This document shows positions 23,886-31,705 of a DNA stretch of 64,000 nt, in pieces; the stretch's first letter is position 1; the number at the start of each line of letters is the position of its first letter. The notes below the pieces were generated by a model that saw only the letters and a program-made list of their open reading frames with translations, had not been told where the DNA came from and searched no databases. The stretch lies in assembly GCF_048541825.1 (NCBI RefSeq), contig NZ_CP183332.1, positions 3,472,001 to 3,536,000 of the forward strand, written 5' to 3'. The stretch comes from Caulobacter sp048541825 (GTDB lineage: Bacteria; Pseudomonadota; Alphaproteobacteria; Caulobacterales; Caulobacteraceae). The translations under genes and the position numbers were made by a program.

Positions 23886-24033
23886 CCTTACATCTCACGG
23901 CGAGACGATCGCGGGTCTGGGCAGGTCACTCAAGGACGGCCCCTGCGGGGCCGCCGCCTCGCGGCGACGCGAGAGCGTCGTCCTTGACTGACCTGCCCAG
24001 ACCCGCACGCTGCAGCCTCCAGGAGATGTAAGG
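23886..24033. repeat. Cloverleaf-forming palindromic element
   Basis: Outer arms CCTTACATCTC (23886-23896) and GAGATGTAAGG (24023-24033) are perfect. Inner arms of 28 bases (23911-23938 and 23979-24006) pair with one mismatch. The 40 bases between them fold without any unpaired junction base into three hairpins: GCCCC-TGC-GGGGC, CGCCGC-CTC-GCGGCG and ACGC-GAGA-GCGT, the last with a GNRA-type tetraloop. This is either a structured RNA or a MITE/REP-like element. No transposase is nearby. Confidence 0.7.
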
Positions 24034-24087
24034 CTGGCTCCGACCTTGGGCGGTCGGGGCGGGACGCCGGGCCAACCCTTAAAACTC

Positions 24088-24272
24088 CCGTCATTCCGAG
24101 CCTTTGGCTCGGGAGCCCTGTTTCAGCTGAACCGTGAAGCGCCAGCGAGGTGCGCGCGCACCTCGCCCCTCCTCCACCTGCGGCGGCACGAGAGGTTCCC
24201 GCCACAAGGGCGGGAATGACGGAAGGTTTGGGGGGCGGGGCGGTCGGCGTACCTGAAGGCTCGGAATGACGG
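24088..24272. repeat. Inverted repeat with CCGTCATTCCGAGCC arms
   Basis: Perfect 15-base arms lie at 24088-24102 and 24258-24272, and a further partial copy (GGGAATGACGG) lies near 24211-24222. It overlaps no protein-coding gene and directly follows the small gene that ends at 24277. Confidence 0.6.
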
Positions 24273-24276
24273 TGAA

Positions 24277-24537
24277 TTAGAGCCGTGGCGTTGGGGGGTG
24301 CCCAACTTCCCCGCCGCCGATCATGTCCGGCCGGGTGCTGAGGAAGAAGTCGCGGCGGTGGGTGAAGAACTCGGCCGCCACGTCGAGGGCGGCGATGATC
24401 ACCCGCATCATGGAATAGTGCGGCCCGTTGGGCGGCAGGTTGCGCAGCTGGTCGATACAGGCCTGACGCGCCGGGCGCAGGCCGTCGAAGAAGCGCTCCG
24501 GGTCGGGTATGCCGGCGCGGCCGTTGCGCGGGCTCAT
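24277..24537 (-). CDS. Hypothetical 86-residue protein
   Basis: The central part, PERFFDGLRPARQACIDQLRNLPPNG then YSMMRVIIAALDVAAEFFTHRRDFF, has normal high-GC codon use and looks like two amphipathic helices. The ATG at 24537 gives MSPRNGRAGIPDPE. An upstream in-frame start three codons earlier is possible. It is flanked by palindromic repeats on both sides. No family was recognised. Confidence 0.5.
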   Translation of the reverse strand: MSPRNGRAGIPDPERFFDGLRPARQACIDQLRNLPPNGPHYSMMRVIIAALDVAAEFFTHRRDFFLSTRPDMIGGGEVGHPPTPRL

Positions 24538-24666
24538 GGGTTGCACACACGGCGAGGCGCGCGCCGGCGGGGGCGTTGGGTCGGCATGAAAGGCTCCTTG
24601 GTTCGCGCTTTGTTCTCCCTCCGGCGCGCGTTGGAGTCAATCGACCACGGCGGGACGCGCTCGCGA

Positions 24667-24930
24667 AACCCTCTCTCATAGAGAGAGGGAGGGGCCCGCC
24701 GCGAAGCGGTGGGAGGGTGAGAGGTTTCACCGTCTGCCGGGAACCCCCATCCCTGCGGTGGAAAGCCTTCAAGGATGGGGGCCAGGCTTTGGTGCTGAAG
24801 CGGGCGCCTGCCAGCCCTGGAGCCATAGCCGACGACGGCCTGTCGGCGCTCAGTTCGGGGAGGGTGTAGCCTCTCACCCTCCCACCGCCTGCGGCGGTGG
24901 GCCCCTCCCTCTCTCCATGAGAGAGGGGTT
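24667..24930. repeat. Pair of near-identical elements in inverted orientation
   Basis: The unit at 24667-24726 (CCCTCTCTCATAGAGAGAGG, then GGGCCCGCCGC and GTGGGAGGGTGAGAGG) recurs as its reverse complement at 24870-24930 with few changes. Together they could form a stem of about 60 base pairs around 140 bases. Each unit is itself a palindrome of the type scattered through Caulobacter intergenic regions. Confidence 0.65.
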
Positions 24931-25072
24931 CCGAATTACCCTCTATCCCCATACCCCCACGGGGATATCCCCTCCCCGCTGCCAAGGATTTCAACGCCCT
25001 AAGCCCCGAAACCACCGTCACGATGACAATCTCATCCACCCCTTCCAAACCGCCCCCATACTGAGTCTCGCC

Positions 25073-25562
25073 TCGTCACCGGGGAGGACGTCCAGCTGGC
25101 GATCTGACGGGTGATGGGGGCGGTCGAGCGGGTAGCGCCCGTCGGTCGTCGTTGAAGGCCCGATGGGGTCTGGTGGAGCGGGGCGGTCCTTGCGGGGGTC
25201 GAACGTGATGAAGCCGGGCCCGGACCGCCGGGAACTCCCTTTGGCGACGCCTGGACGACGCGCGCCAGGCGCGGGCTGAAATCGCCCGCGCGGTCCGGAT
25301 CGGGGTCGTCTGCCCGGTCCGCCCGCCGGAGGCCTCTTTCGGAAGCGGGTTAAAACCCCGCGCCCCGAGGGCTTTCGTCCACCGGCCGCGCGGAGCGCCC
25401 GTACGTGTCGAAACGGTATTCTCCAAATCCAGATCCGGGCGCGCCCGGACGCTCCGCCGCCTCCCCACCTCGCCGGGCCTTCGCTCGGCGGACGACGCGA
25501 ACCTGTGTCCTGTCTTCAGGCGGGGTGCGCCGTTCATCCCCTCATCCTGCGGAGATTTAGCC
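25073..25562. other. Gene-free, palindrome-dense stretch
   Basis: About 490 bases hold no reading frame with a ribosome site. They do hold many paired segments: CCGGACCGC with GCGGTCCGG, enclosing CGCCTGG/CCAGGCG and CGGGC/GCCCG hairpins (a three-way junction around 25228-25298), GCGGGTT/AACCCCGC near 25347, and the perfect palindrome CCGGGCGCGCCCGG near 25435. It might be a structured RNA. It did not match what I remember of RNase P RNA, tmRNA, 6S or SRP RNA. Confidence 0.4.
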
Positions 25563-25838
25563 ATGAGCAAGTTCAGAGACACGCCGCCCCTGCCGCCCGG
25601 CCAGGCGACCGATGACAAGGTGATCGCCTTCCCGGCCAGCGGCGAGATGACGCTGGAACAGCGCAAGGCTGAGCTGGCGGCGTTCGACCGCGCGGCCAGC
25701 GCCGAACTGATGCTGCGCATCAAGTACAGCACGCTGAAGAGCACCCTCGACACGATCGACCGCTACGAGCCCGTGCCGGATGACTGGCGGGCCAGGCTGC
25801 TGGCGCGGGAGGCGGAGGAGGACGGCAAGGATCTGTGA
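25563..25838 (+). CDS. Hypothetical 91-residue protein
   Basis: A charged, soluble, helix-rich small protein (MTLEQRKAELAAFDRAASAEL, then YEPVPDDWRARLLAREAEE). It has no signal peptide or metal motif. TGCGGAG about ten bases upstream of the ATG is a fair ribosome site. It converges with pgi across a palindromic repeat. No family was recognised, but codon use and helix pattern support a real gene. Confidence 0.6.
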   Translation: MSKFRDTPPLPPGQATDDKVIAFPASGEMTLEQRKAELAAFDRAASAELMLRIKYSTLKSTLDTIDRYEPVPDDWRARLLAREAEEDGKDL

Positions 25839-25841
25839 TTG

Positions 25842-25974
25842 CCCCCTTCCCCCTTTGATGGGGGAAGGGTTGGGGATGGGGGTGGCAGAGGTTCAGGATG
25901 TGGCGCGGCCGGCGTGAAATCGTCCGGCGGGGTCACCCCCATCCCCGCCCTTCCCCCATCCAAGGGGGAAGGGA
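25842..25974. repeat. Inverted copies of a CCCTTCCCCC-type intergenic repeat
   Basis: CCCCCTTCCCCCTTTGATGG at the left (25842-) reappears inverted at the right (25935-25974, CCATCCAAGGGGGAAGGG). The pair lies between two converging genes and may act as a terminator for both. Confidence 0.6.
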
Positions 25975-25980
25975 GAAGAC

Positions 25981-27600
25981 CTAAACCTTCAACCGCCCGA
26001 TCAGCGCCGCCGTCGACGGATCGTGGCTGCCCACGGCGCCGCTCTCCAGCTCCGGCAGGATGCGGCCGGCCATCACCTTGCCCAGCTCCACGCCCCACTG
26101 GTCAAAGCTGTTGATGCCCCAGATCACCCCCTCGACGAAGGTCTTGTGCTCATAGAGGGCGATCAGGGCGCCGAAGGTTTGCGGCGTCAGGCGCTCGAGC
26201 AGCAGCAGGGTTGAAGGCCGGTTGCCGGCGAAGGTGCGCTGCGGGGCCAGGGTGGCGATTTCCGCTTCCGACACGCCCTTGGCGGTGAGTTCGGCGCGGA
26301 CGTCATCAGTGGTGCGGCCGACCATGAAGGCCTCGGCCTGGGCCAGCAGGTTGGACAGCAGCTTTTCATGCATGCCGGCCGGGCCTTCGTCGGATTTGGC
26401 CAGGCCGACCAGCTCCATCGGCGTGATGTCGGTGCCTTGGTGCATGCACTGGAAATAGGCGTGCTGCACGTTGGCGCCCTCGTCGCCGAACACCACCGTG
26501 GCGGTGCCGCGCTTGACCGGCAGTCCATCGGGGCCGACCGACTTGCCGTTGCTCTCCATCTCCAGCTGCTGGAGGAAGGCGGCCAGCCGGCGCAGGCGGT
26601 GTGAATAGGGCACGACCGAGCGGGCCCGGCGGTCCAGGCCATTGCGGTTGAAGATCTGGGCCAGGGCCAGCAGCACCGGGGCGTTCTTGTCCAGCGGGGC
26701 CGAGGCGAAGTGGGCGTCCATGGCCGCGCCGCCGGCCAGGAAACCCTCGAAGGCGTCCCAACCGCAGGCCACGGCCACCGACAGGCTGACCGACGACCAC
26801 AGCGAATAGCGGCCGCCGACCCAGTCCCAGAAGCCGAACACCCGCTCGTCGCTGATGCCGAAGGCGGCGGTCTTGTCCAGGGCGGTGGAGATGGCGGCCA
26901 GGTGCTGGCCGGCGGCGGCCTCGCCCAGGGCGGCGGCGAGCCAGGCGCGGGCGGCGCCGGCATTGGCCAGGGTCTCCTGGGTGGTGAAGGTCTTGGAGAC
27001 GATGACGACCAGGGTCTCATCCGGGTCGAGGCCGGCGGTCATCATGGCGAACTCGGCGCCGTCGACATTGGCCACGAAGCGCAGGTCGATGTCGGGCTTG
27101 ATAGGCCGCAGGGCGTCCCACAGCAGGCGGGGGCCCAGATCGCTGCCGCCGATGCCGATGTGCAGTATGGCCTTGAACGGCTTGCCGGTGGCGCCCTTGA
27201 TCTCCCCTGCGCGCACGGCCTCGGCGAAGGCTTTCATCCGCTGACGGACGGATTCGACCTGCGCCATCACCGGAACGCCCTGGGCCTTGAGGTCGGCATT
27301 GGCGGGAGCGCGCAAGGCGGTGTGCAGGACGGCGCGGCCCTCGGAGCTGTTGATCGCCTCGCCGGCCAGCATCCGGGCCCGGGCGCCCTCGACGTCGGCG
27401 GCGTGGGCCAGGTCGAGCGCGGCTTCCAGACCGGCCTCGTCCCAGGCCTGTTTCGACAGGTCGAGGTGCAGGCCGGCGACATCAAGGGTCAGGTTGGCCA
27501 GGCGGTCGGGCTCGGCCTCGAACATCTCGACGATGCGCTTGTCGCCGGCGGCCTGGGCGGCGGTTTCCAGGCGGGTCCAGGCGGCGTCGAGATCGGCCAT
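25981..27600 (-). CDS. pgi: Glucose-6-phosphate isomerase
   Basis: A 539-residue enzyme that interconverts glucose 6-phosphate and fructose 6-phosphate. Visible are HIGIGGSDLGPRLL, the SKTFTTQETL phosphate-binding segment, the VGGRYSLWSSVS region, QGTDITPMELVG and the C-terminal signature YEHKTFVEGVIWGINSFDQW GVELGK. Length is normal for the bacterial long form. It is divergent from a small unknown gene, and the 109-base gap between them carries a set of GGTAAA half-sites. Confidence 0.95.
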   Translation of the reverse strand: MADLDAAWTRLETAAQAAGDKRIVEMFEAEPDRLANLTLDVAGLHLDLSKQAWDEAGLEAALDLAHAADVEGARARMLAGEAINSSEGRAVLHTALRAPANADLKAQGVPVMAQVESVRQRMKAFAEAVRAGEIKGATGKPFKAILHIGIGGSDLGPRLLWDALRPIKPDIDLRFVANVDGAEFAMMTAGLDPDETLVVIVSKTFTTQETLANAGAARAWLAAALGEAAAGQHLAAISTALDKTAAFGISDERVFGFWDWVGGRYSLWSSVSLSVAVACGWDAFEGFLAGGAAMDAHFASAPLDKNAPVLLALAQIFNRNGLDRRARSVVPYSHRLRRLAAFLQQLEMESNGKSVGPDGLPVKRGTATVVFGDEGANVQHAYFQCMHQGTDITPMELVGLAKSDEGPAGMHEKLLSNLLAQAEAFMVGRTTDDVRAELTAKGVSEAEIATLAPQRTFAGNRPSTLLLLERLTPQTFGALIALYEHKTFVEGVIWGINSFDQWGVELGKVMAGRILPELESGAVGSHDPSTAALIGRLKV

Positions 27601-27617
27601 GCGTCGGTTCCTTGCGG

Positions 27618-27657
27618 GTTTGGTAAATCGGCGTTTACCCCGGCGGGCTTACCAAAC
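27618..27657. promoter_or_regulatory. Candidate operator between pgi and the divergent gene
   Basis: GTTTGGTAA (27618-27626) and TTACCAAAC (27649-27657) are perfect reverse complements. A further TTTACC (27634-27639) pairs with GGTAAA (27622-27627). Three similar half-sites in 40 bases between divergent starts suggest a regulator site. The regulator is unknown. Confidence 0.5.
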
Positions 27658-27709
27658 GGATGCCGCCGCGTCATGCAGACCAATGACGTTTTTCGCGGGG
27701 AGAGTTCAG

Positions 27710-28189
27710 ATGTCCTGCGACGCGATCGCCTTTTCCGCCCTGGTGTGGCTGGCCTCGACCGGCCCCGCGCCGCAGCCGACCGCCGTTCCGGCCTTGAGCG
27801 CCCCGGCCTCGGTGGCCGGCGAGCCGCTGTTCGCCGACATCGTGCGCCGCGCCGGGGGCTTGAAGCTGCAGGTCGAGGCCTATCGCAAGTCGCTGAACGC
27901 CGACCCCGCCGCCCCGGCCGCCGCCCTGCCGGGCGCGGAGGCCTTCGGCGCGAAGATTGCCGAGCTTTCCGCCCTCGACATGAAGGGCCACCTGACGCTG
28001 AAGGAACGCGGCGCGGTCGACGACCTCAAGTGCATCCTGCGCGGCATCTCGGTCGACCTGCCCGAAAAGCTGGCCGCCATGACCGCGGCCAAGACCGTCA
28101 AGGACCAGGACCTGGCCCTGCGCGACATGGTCTATCTGCTCAACGACAATGTCGAAGTGATCACCGCCCCGCCGACGCCGGCGGCTTAA
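27710..28189 (+). CDS. Hypothetical 159-residue protein
   Basis: The N-terminus (MSCDAIAFSALVWLASTGPAP) is weakly hydrophobic and may be a signal or anchor. The rest is alpha-helical and Ala-rich (VEAYRKSLNADPAAP, MKGHLTLKERGAVDDLKCILRGIS, LRDMVYLLNDNVEVI). GCGGGGAGAG precedes the ATG at 27710. Longer frames upstream overlap pgi and lack such a site. It is divergent from pgi and converges on the redoxin gene. No function was recognised. Confidence 0.6.
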   Translation: MSCDAIAFSALVWLASTGPAPQPTAVPALSAPASVAGEPLFADIVRRAGGLKLQVEAYRKSLNADPAAPAAALPGAEAFGAKIAELSALDMKGHLTLKERGAVDDLKCILRGISVDLPEKLAAMTAAKTVKDQDLALRDMVYLLNDNVEVITAPPTPAA

Positions 28190-28197
28190 ACGTTCCC

Positions 28198-28809
28198 CTA
28201 GGCATCCTTGTACTTCACCGCGCAGCCATAGGGCTGGACATAGGCCACCTTGACCGGCCGGCCCGCCTTCACATCCGCCAAGGCCGCCGCGACCAGGTTC
28301 TTGGCCCTGGGCAGGTCCTCGACCTTGTTGCTGGGGATGTCATCGATGGCGCCTTCATAGACGACGGCCCCGGCGGCATCGATGACGAACATATGCGGCG
28401 TAGTCTTGGCCTTGTAGGCGGTGGCGATCACCCCCTCAGCGTCGAGCAGCACGGTGGTCGGCCAGGCGCCCCGGGCCTGCATCCAGGCCTTGGCGCTGCC
28501 GCCATCGGGGAAATGGCCCTGCTTGCCGGGCGCCGACGAGGCGATGGTCAGCCAGACCACGCCATCGGCCGTGGCGGCCGCCTGCAGGCCCTGCATGTTG
28601 CCCGAATAGTGCTTCTTCACATAGGGACAGCCCTCGTTGACCCATTCCAGGACCACGGTCTTGCCCCTGAACTCGGCCAGCGAGCGGGTCTTGCCGTCGA
28701 TATCGACGGCGGAAAAGGCGGGCGCGGGCCGGGCGTGAGCCAGGCTGGGCACGGCGACGACGGCCAAAGGCAGACCGGCGGCGACGAGACGGCGTGTGAC
28801 GTTCGACAT
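28198..28809 (-). CDS. Periplasmic redoxin (thioredoxin-fold, single-Cys CPYVKKHY type)
   Basis: A 203-residue exported protein of the AhpC/TSA-redoxin group. The signal peptide is residues 1-26. The active-site region is EWVNEGCPYVKKHYSGNMQ with C61, and the usual second cysteine of CxxC is replaced by valine. A second conserved cysteine, C196, is near the C-terminus (YGCAVKY). The fold continues APGKQGHFPDG and the cis-Pro region TTPHMFVID. It lies 78 bases downstream of dsbD on the same strand, so it is a likely DsbD client or partner in periplasmic peroxide or disulfide handling. Confidence 0.82.
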   Translation of the reverse strand: MSNVTRRLVAAGLPLAVVAVPSLAHARPAPAFSAVDIDGKTRSLAEFRGKTVVLEWVNEGCPYVKKHYSGNMQGLQAAATADGVVWLTIASSAPGKQGHFPDGGSAKAWMQARGAWPTTVLLDAEGVIATAYKAKTTPHMFVIDAAGAVVYEGAIDDIPSNKVEDLPRAKNLVAAALADVKAGRPVKVAYVQPYGCAVKYKDA

Positions 28810-28887
28810 AAGCGAGCTCCGAATGAAGACAGAGTTCCCCCTCGCGCCGCCAGCTTCTCACATCCTGGCGTTATCTGGGAAGCCCGG

Positions 28888-31053
28888 TCAGGAGGCCGCC
28901 TTCTCGATGGCCTCGATCACCATGCCCTCGGTCAGCAGCTGCGGCAGGATGACCGGAGGCCCGCCCTTGGCCGGATAGACCAGATACAGCGGCACCCCGG
29001 CTCGGCCATGCTCGGCCAGGGCGGCGGCGATGGTGGCGTCGCGGTTGGTCCAGTCGGCTTTCAGCAGGACGGCGTTCCTGTCCCTGAACACCTGGGCGAC
29101 TCCGGCGCTGGACAGGGCCACCTTCTCGTTGACCTGACAGGTCACGCACCAGGCGGCGGTGAAGTCGACCATTACAGGCCGGCCCTGCGCCCGCAGGGCG
29201 GCGACACGCTCCGGCGACCAGGGCTCAGAGGCCAGACCCGGACCGCTGGGCGTCGAGGCCTGGGCCGTCGCGGCGACAGGCCCCGGAGCCTGCAGGGTCA
29301 GGGCCGTCAGGGCGATGGCGCCGGCCAGGCTCAGCAGGGCCAGCAGCAGCGGAACCAGGCTGGGCTTGCCGACGGCGCGGCGGGTCTGGGCGTGGCCGTA
29401 CAGCCAGGCGCCGAAGGCCAGCAGCACGGCGGCGGCGAGTACCTGGCCCAGGGCGATCGACCCGGTCTGCTGGCTGAACACCCAGACCAGCCAGGCCGCC
29501 GTGCCATACATCGGGAAGGCCAGGCCCTTCTTCAGCGTGTCCATCCAGACGCCGGGACGCGGCAGCCGCGCCAGCAGGGCGGGCGCGAAGGTCAGGATCA
29601 CAAACGGGGCGGCAAAGCCCAGGGCCAGGGCCAGGAACACCGACAGCGAGATCAGCGGCGGCTGGACCAGGGCAAAGCCCAGGGCGCCGGCCATGAACGG
29701 CGCGGTGCAGGGGGCGGCCACCACCACGGCCAGGGCCCCGGTGAAGAAGGCGCCGGTCACGCCGCCACGCGCCGAGATGCTGCCGCCGACGCCCTGGACC
29801 GAGGTCCCGAACTCGAAGACACCCGACATGTTCAGCGCCACCAGCAGCATGACCAGGGCCAGGCTGGCCACCACGACCGGCGACTGCAGCTGGAAGCCCC
29901 AGCCCACCGCCGCGCCGCCGGCCCGCACCGCGATCAAGAGGCCAGCGAGGGCCAGGAAGGTGGCGACCACCCCGACCAGGAAGGCCAGGCCCTGCAGGCG
30001 GGTCTTGCCTGGATCGTGGGCGTGACCGGCCAGGCTGGCGGCCTTCATCGACAGCACCGGGAAGACGCACGGCATCAGGTTCAGGATCAGCCCGCCCAGG
30101 AAGGCAAAGACCAGGGCGGTGAGCAGGCCCTTGGCGTCGACCGGCCCTTTCGCGGCCCCCTTGGCTTCGGAGGGCGGCGCGCCCAGGCCCGATGCCGTGG
30201 CGGGGGGATCGCCCGCCGTCGCCGTCACCTCGAAGGACTGCCCCTTCAGGGCCAGCACGCCCGACAGTTCAGCGGGCGCGGACCCGCTGGTGAAGTCGTA
30301 GCCGGGCGTCAGGCCCAGGGTCAGGCCCTCGGGACCGCGCTCGATGGTCTGGTCGGCGGCATGGTCGATGACCTTGCCAGAATAGGGATAGAAGTAGGCG
30401 CCGGCCATGTCGGCGCCCTTCAGCGGCGCGCCGGTCACGGCCAGCTTCAGCACGCCGCCCTCCAGCTTGAAGACGGCCTTCAAACCGGCGGACTTGGGGG
30501 CGTCGGCCAGGGTTTTGGCGACGACGGCGCCCCATTTCGGATCCGGGCCCGGCGCGCCGGCCACGATGAGCATGTCCAGGGTCAGGACCGCGCCCTCGGG
30601 GATGCAGATCTCTTCGCAGACCAGAAAGTCGGCGGCGGCCTTCAGGGTGACGGTCGAGCCCGGGCGGGCGTCGACGGGCACCATGATCGGCACGGGCAGC
30701 AGAACCTCGCCCTTATAGGCATAGTCGAGCAGCGGCCCGACGCGGCTTTTTTCCGGGGTCGGCCAGACGATGTCGCCGGCGGTCCAGCCGGTCGGCAGGG
30801 TCCAGACGATCTTGGTGGCATCGCCCGCGTCGCCCGGATTGCGCCAATAGGTATGCCAGCCCGGCTGGATCTTCTGACGCAGGGCCACATAGATCGTGGC
30901 GCCGGGAACGGCGGCGGCGTCCTGGGCCACCAGCTCGGCTTCGATGTGACCGGTATTGACCGGGCCCGCCAGGGCCTGGCCGCCGCCCGAGCCGGCAAGA
31001 AGACCGGCAAAGAGCACGGCCTGCACAGCCACGAGAAGTTTCCGGATCAACAT
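28888..31053 (-). CDS. dsbD: Thiol:disulfide interchange protein DsbD/ScsB-like
   Basis: A 721-residue inner-membrane electron carrier that moves reducing power from cytoplasmic thioredoxin to periplasmic proteins. There are three parts. After a signal peptide, residues about 30-290 form the periplasmic alpha domain, including VCEEICIPEGAVL with its cysteine pair. A polytopic domain follows (about 325-590, NLMPCVFPVLSMKA and APCTAPFMAGALGFAL with the conserved membrane cysteines). The last part is a thioredoxin domain with WCVTC. I chose the ATG at 31053 because the signal peptide begins there. Confidence 0.92.
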   Translation of the reverse strand: MLIRKLLVAVQAVLFAGLLAGSGGGQALAGPVNTGHIEAELVAQDAAAVPGATIYVALRQKIQPGWHTYWRNPGDAGDATKIVWTLPTGWTAGDIVWPTPEKSRVGPLLDYAYKGEVLLPVPIMVPVDARPGSTVTLKAAADFLVCEEICIPEGAVLTLDMLIVAGAPGPDPKWGAVVAKTLADAPKSAGLKAVFKLEGGVLKLAVTGAPLKGADMAGAYFYPYSGKVIDHAADQTIERGPEGLTLGLTPGYDFTSGSAPAELSGVLALKGQSFEVTATAGDPPATASGLGAPPSEAKGAAKGPVDAKGLLTALVFAFLGGLILNLMPCVFPVLSMKAASLAGHAHDPGKTRLQGLAFLVGVVATFLALAGLLIAVRAGGAAVGWGFQLQSPVVVASLALVMLLVALNMSGVFEFGTSVQGVGGSISARGGVTGAFFTGALAVVVAAPCTAPFMAGALGFALVQPPLISLSVFLALALGFAAPFVILTFAPALLARLPRPGVWMDTLKKGLAFPMYGTAAWLVWVFSQQTGSIALGQVLAAAVLLAFGAWLYGHAQTRRAVGKPSLVPLLLALLSLAGAIALTALTLQAPGPVAATAQASTPSGPGLASEPWSPERVAALRAQGRPVMVDFTAAWCVTCQVNEKVALSSAGVAQVFRDRNAVLLKADWTNRDATIAAALAEHGRAGVPLYLVYPAKGGPPVILPQLLTEGMVIEAIEKAAS

Positions 31054-31138
31054 GAAGCCTGCCCGAGCCAAATAAGCGTCAGGGACACATGGCCCGCCCA
31101 CGCGCTCTCGACAAGGACCGACCGACCATGGACAGTCG

Positions 31139-31558
31139 ATGACGATTCAAAGTGAGACTTCAGACATGCCCGCCGCGTTCGACGATATCGAGATTGGTCA
31201 GGTCGTGTCCCTGGGCACGCGCGCCGTGGAGGGCAAGGCGCTGGAGGCCTTCATCGCCGCCTTCGCCCCCGGCTGGCCGCCCGAGAACGGCGCCCCCGAC
31301 GTGATGGTCTTCGCCATCTGGTCGCGCCTCGACGCCGAGGCCAGCGCCGCCTGGCCCCAGACCAAGCGCCTGGGCGTCGACGCCCTGCGCTGGATGCGCA
31401 ACCCGCCGGTCGGCGAACTGCTGCGCGGCCGCATGACGGTGATGGGCAAGGACCCGGTCGGCGAAGGCAAGGGCATGATCATCGCCCAGCACGACCTGCT
31501 GGATGAGGCCGGGCGGCTGGTCTTTTCGTGCCTGACCCGGAGCATTTTCGCCCGGTAG
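31139..31558 (+). CDS. Hotdog-fold acyl dehydratase-like protein
   Basis: A 139-residue protein with the start FDDIEIGQVVSLGTRAVEGKALEAFIAAFAP and the later LLRGRMTVMGKDPVGEGKGMIIAQHDLLDEAGRLVFSCLTRSIF, which follows the MaoC-like strand order. The canonical catalytic Asp-His (DxxxxH) of hydratases is not clear, so it may be a non-catalytic or thioesterase-like hotdog. The first ATG at 31139 is used; the alternative at residue 10 would fit the homologous part as well. It is divergent from dsbD. Confidence 0.6.
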   Translation: MTIQSETSDMPAAFDDIEIGQVVSLGTRAVEGKALEAFIAAFAPGWPPENGAPDVMVFAIWSRLDAEASAAWPQTKRLGVDALRWMRNPPVGELLRGRMTVMGKDPVGEGKGMIIAQHDLLDEAGRLVFSCLTRSIFAR

Positions 31559-31593
31559 GGAGTGGCTCCGCCCCGGCTACATATTCTCGCTAT

Positions 31594-31612
31594 CCCGGGA
31601 ACAAGTCCCGGG
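31594..31612. repeat. Short palindrome CCCGGGA/TCCCGGG
   Basis: Perfect seven-base arms around acaag lie 35 bases after the hotdog gene stop. The sequence is of the dispersed intergenic type and may end that transcript. Confidence 0.45.
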
Positions 31613-31643
31613 GTGACGCAGAGAGATGCGGCACGACGCCCAA

Positions 31644-31675
31644 GAAAAAGGCGGCGAAGCCGAAGCCCCGCCGCC
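31644..31675 (-). terminator. Rho-independent terminator of the SapC gene
   Basis: On the minus strand GGCGGCG and CGCCGCC form a seven-base stem followed by TTTTTC. It lies 30 bases past the SapC stop. Confidence 0.7.
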
Positions 31676-31705
31676 CAATTCAGAGCCTCCCGAAGGAAGC
31701 TTGTC

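Noticed and set aside
23930..25048. A 372-codon frame on the minus strand in the repeat region
   Set aside because: It passes through several palindromic repeats and overlaps the 86-residue gene in another frame. It has no ribosome site and its composition changes along the length.
25073..25562. RNase P RNA, tmRNA or 6S RNA
   Set aside because: The conserved RNase P core (GAGGAAAGTCCGGGCT-like) and a tmRNA tag frame were looked for on both strands and not found.
25076..25753. A 225-codon frame on the minus strand over the palindrome-dense block
   Set aside because: It overlaps the better supported 91-residue gene and consists of Arg/Pro-rich sequence across hairpins; no ribosome site.
26710..31155. 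A 1481-codon frame on the plus strand
   Set aside because: It crosses pgi, the unknown gene, the redoxin and dsbD on other frames, and its sequence is a low-complexity Gly/Gln/Arg/His mix typical of GC-rich antisense frames.
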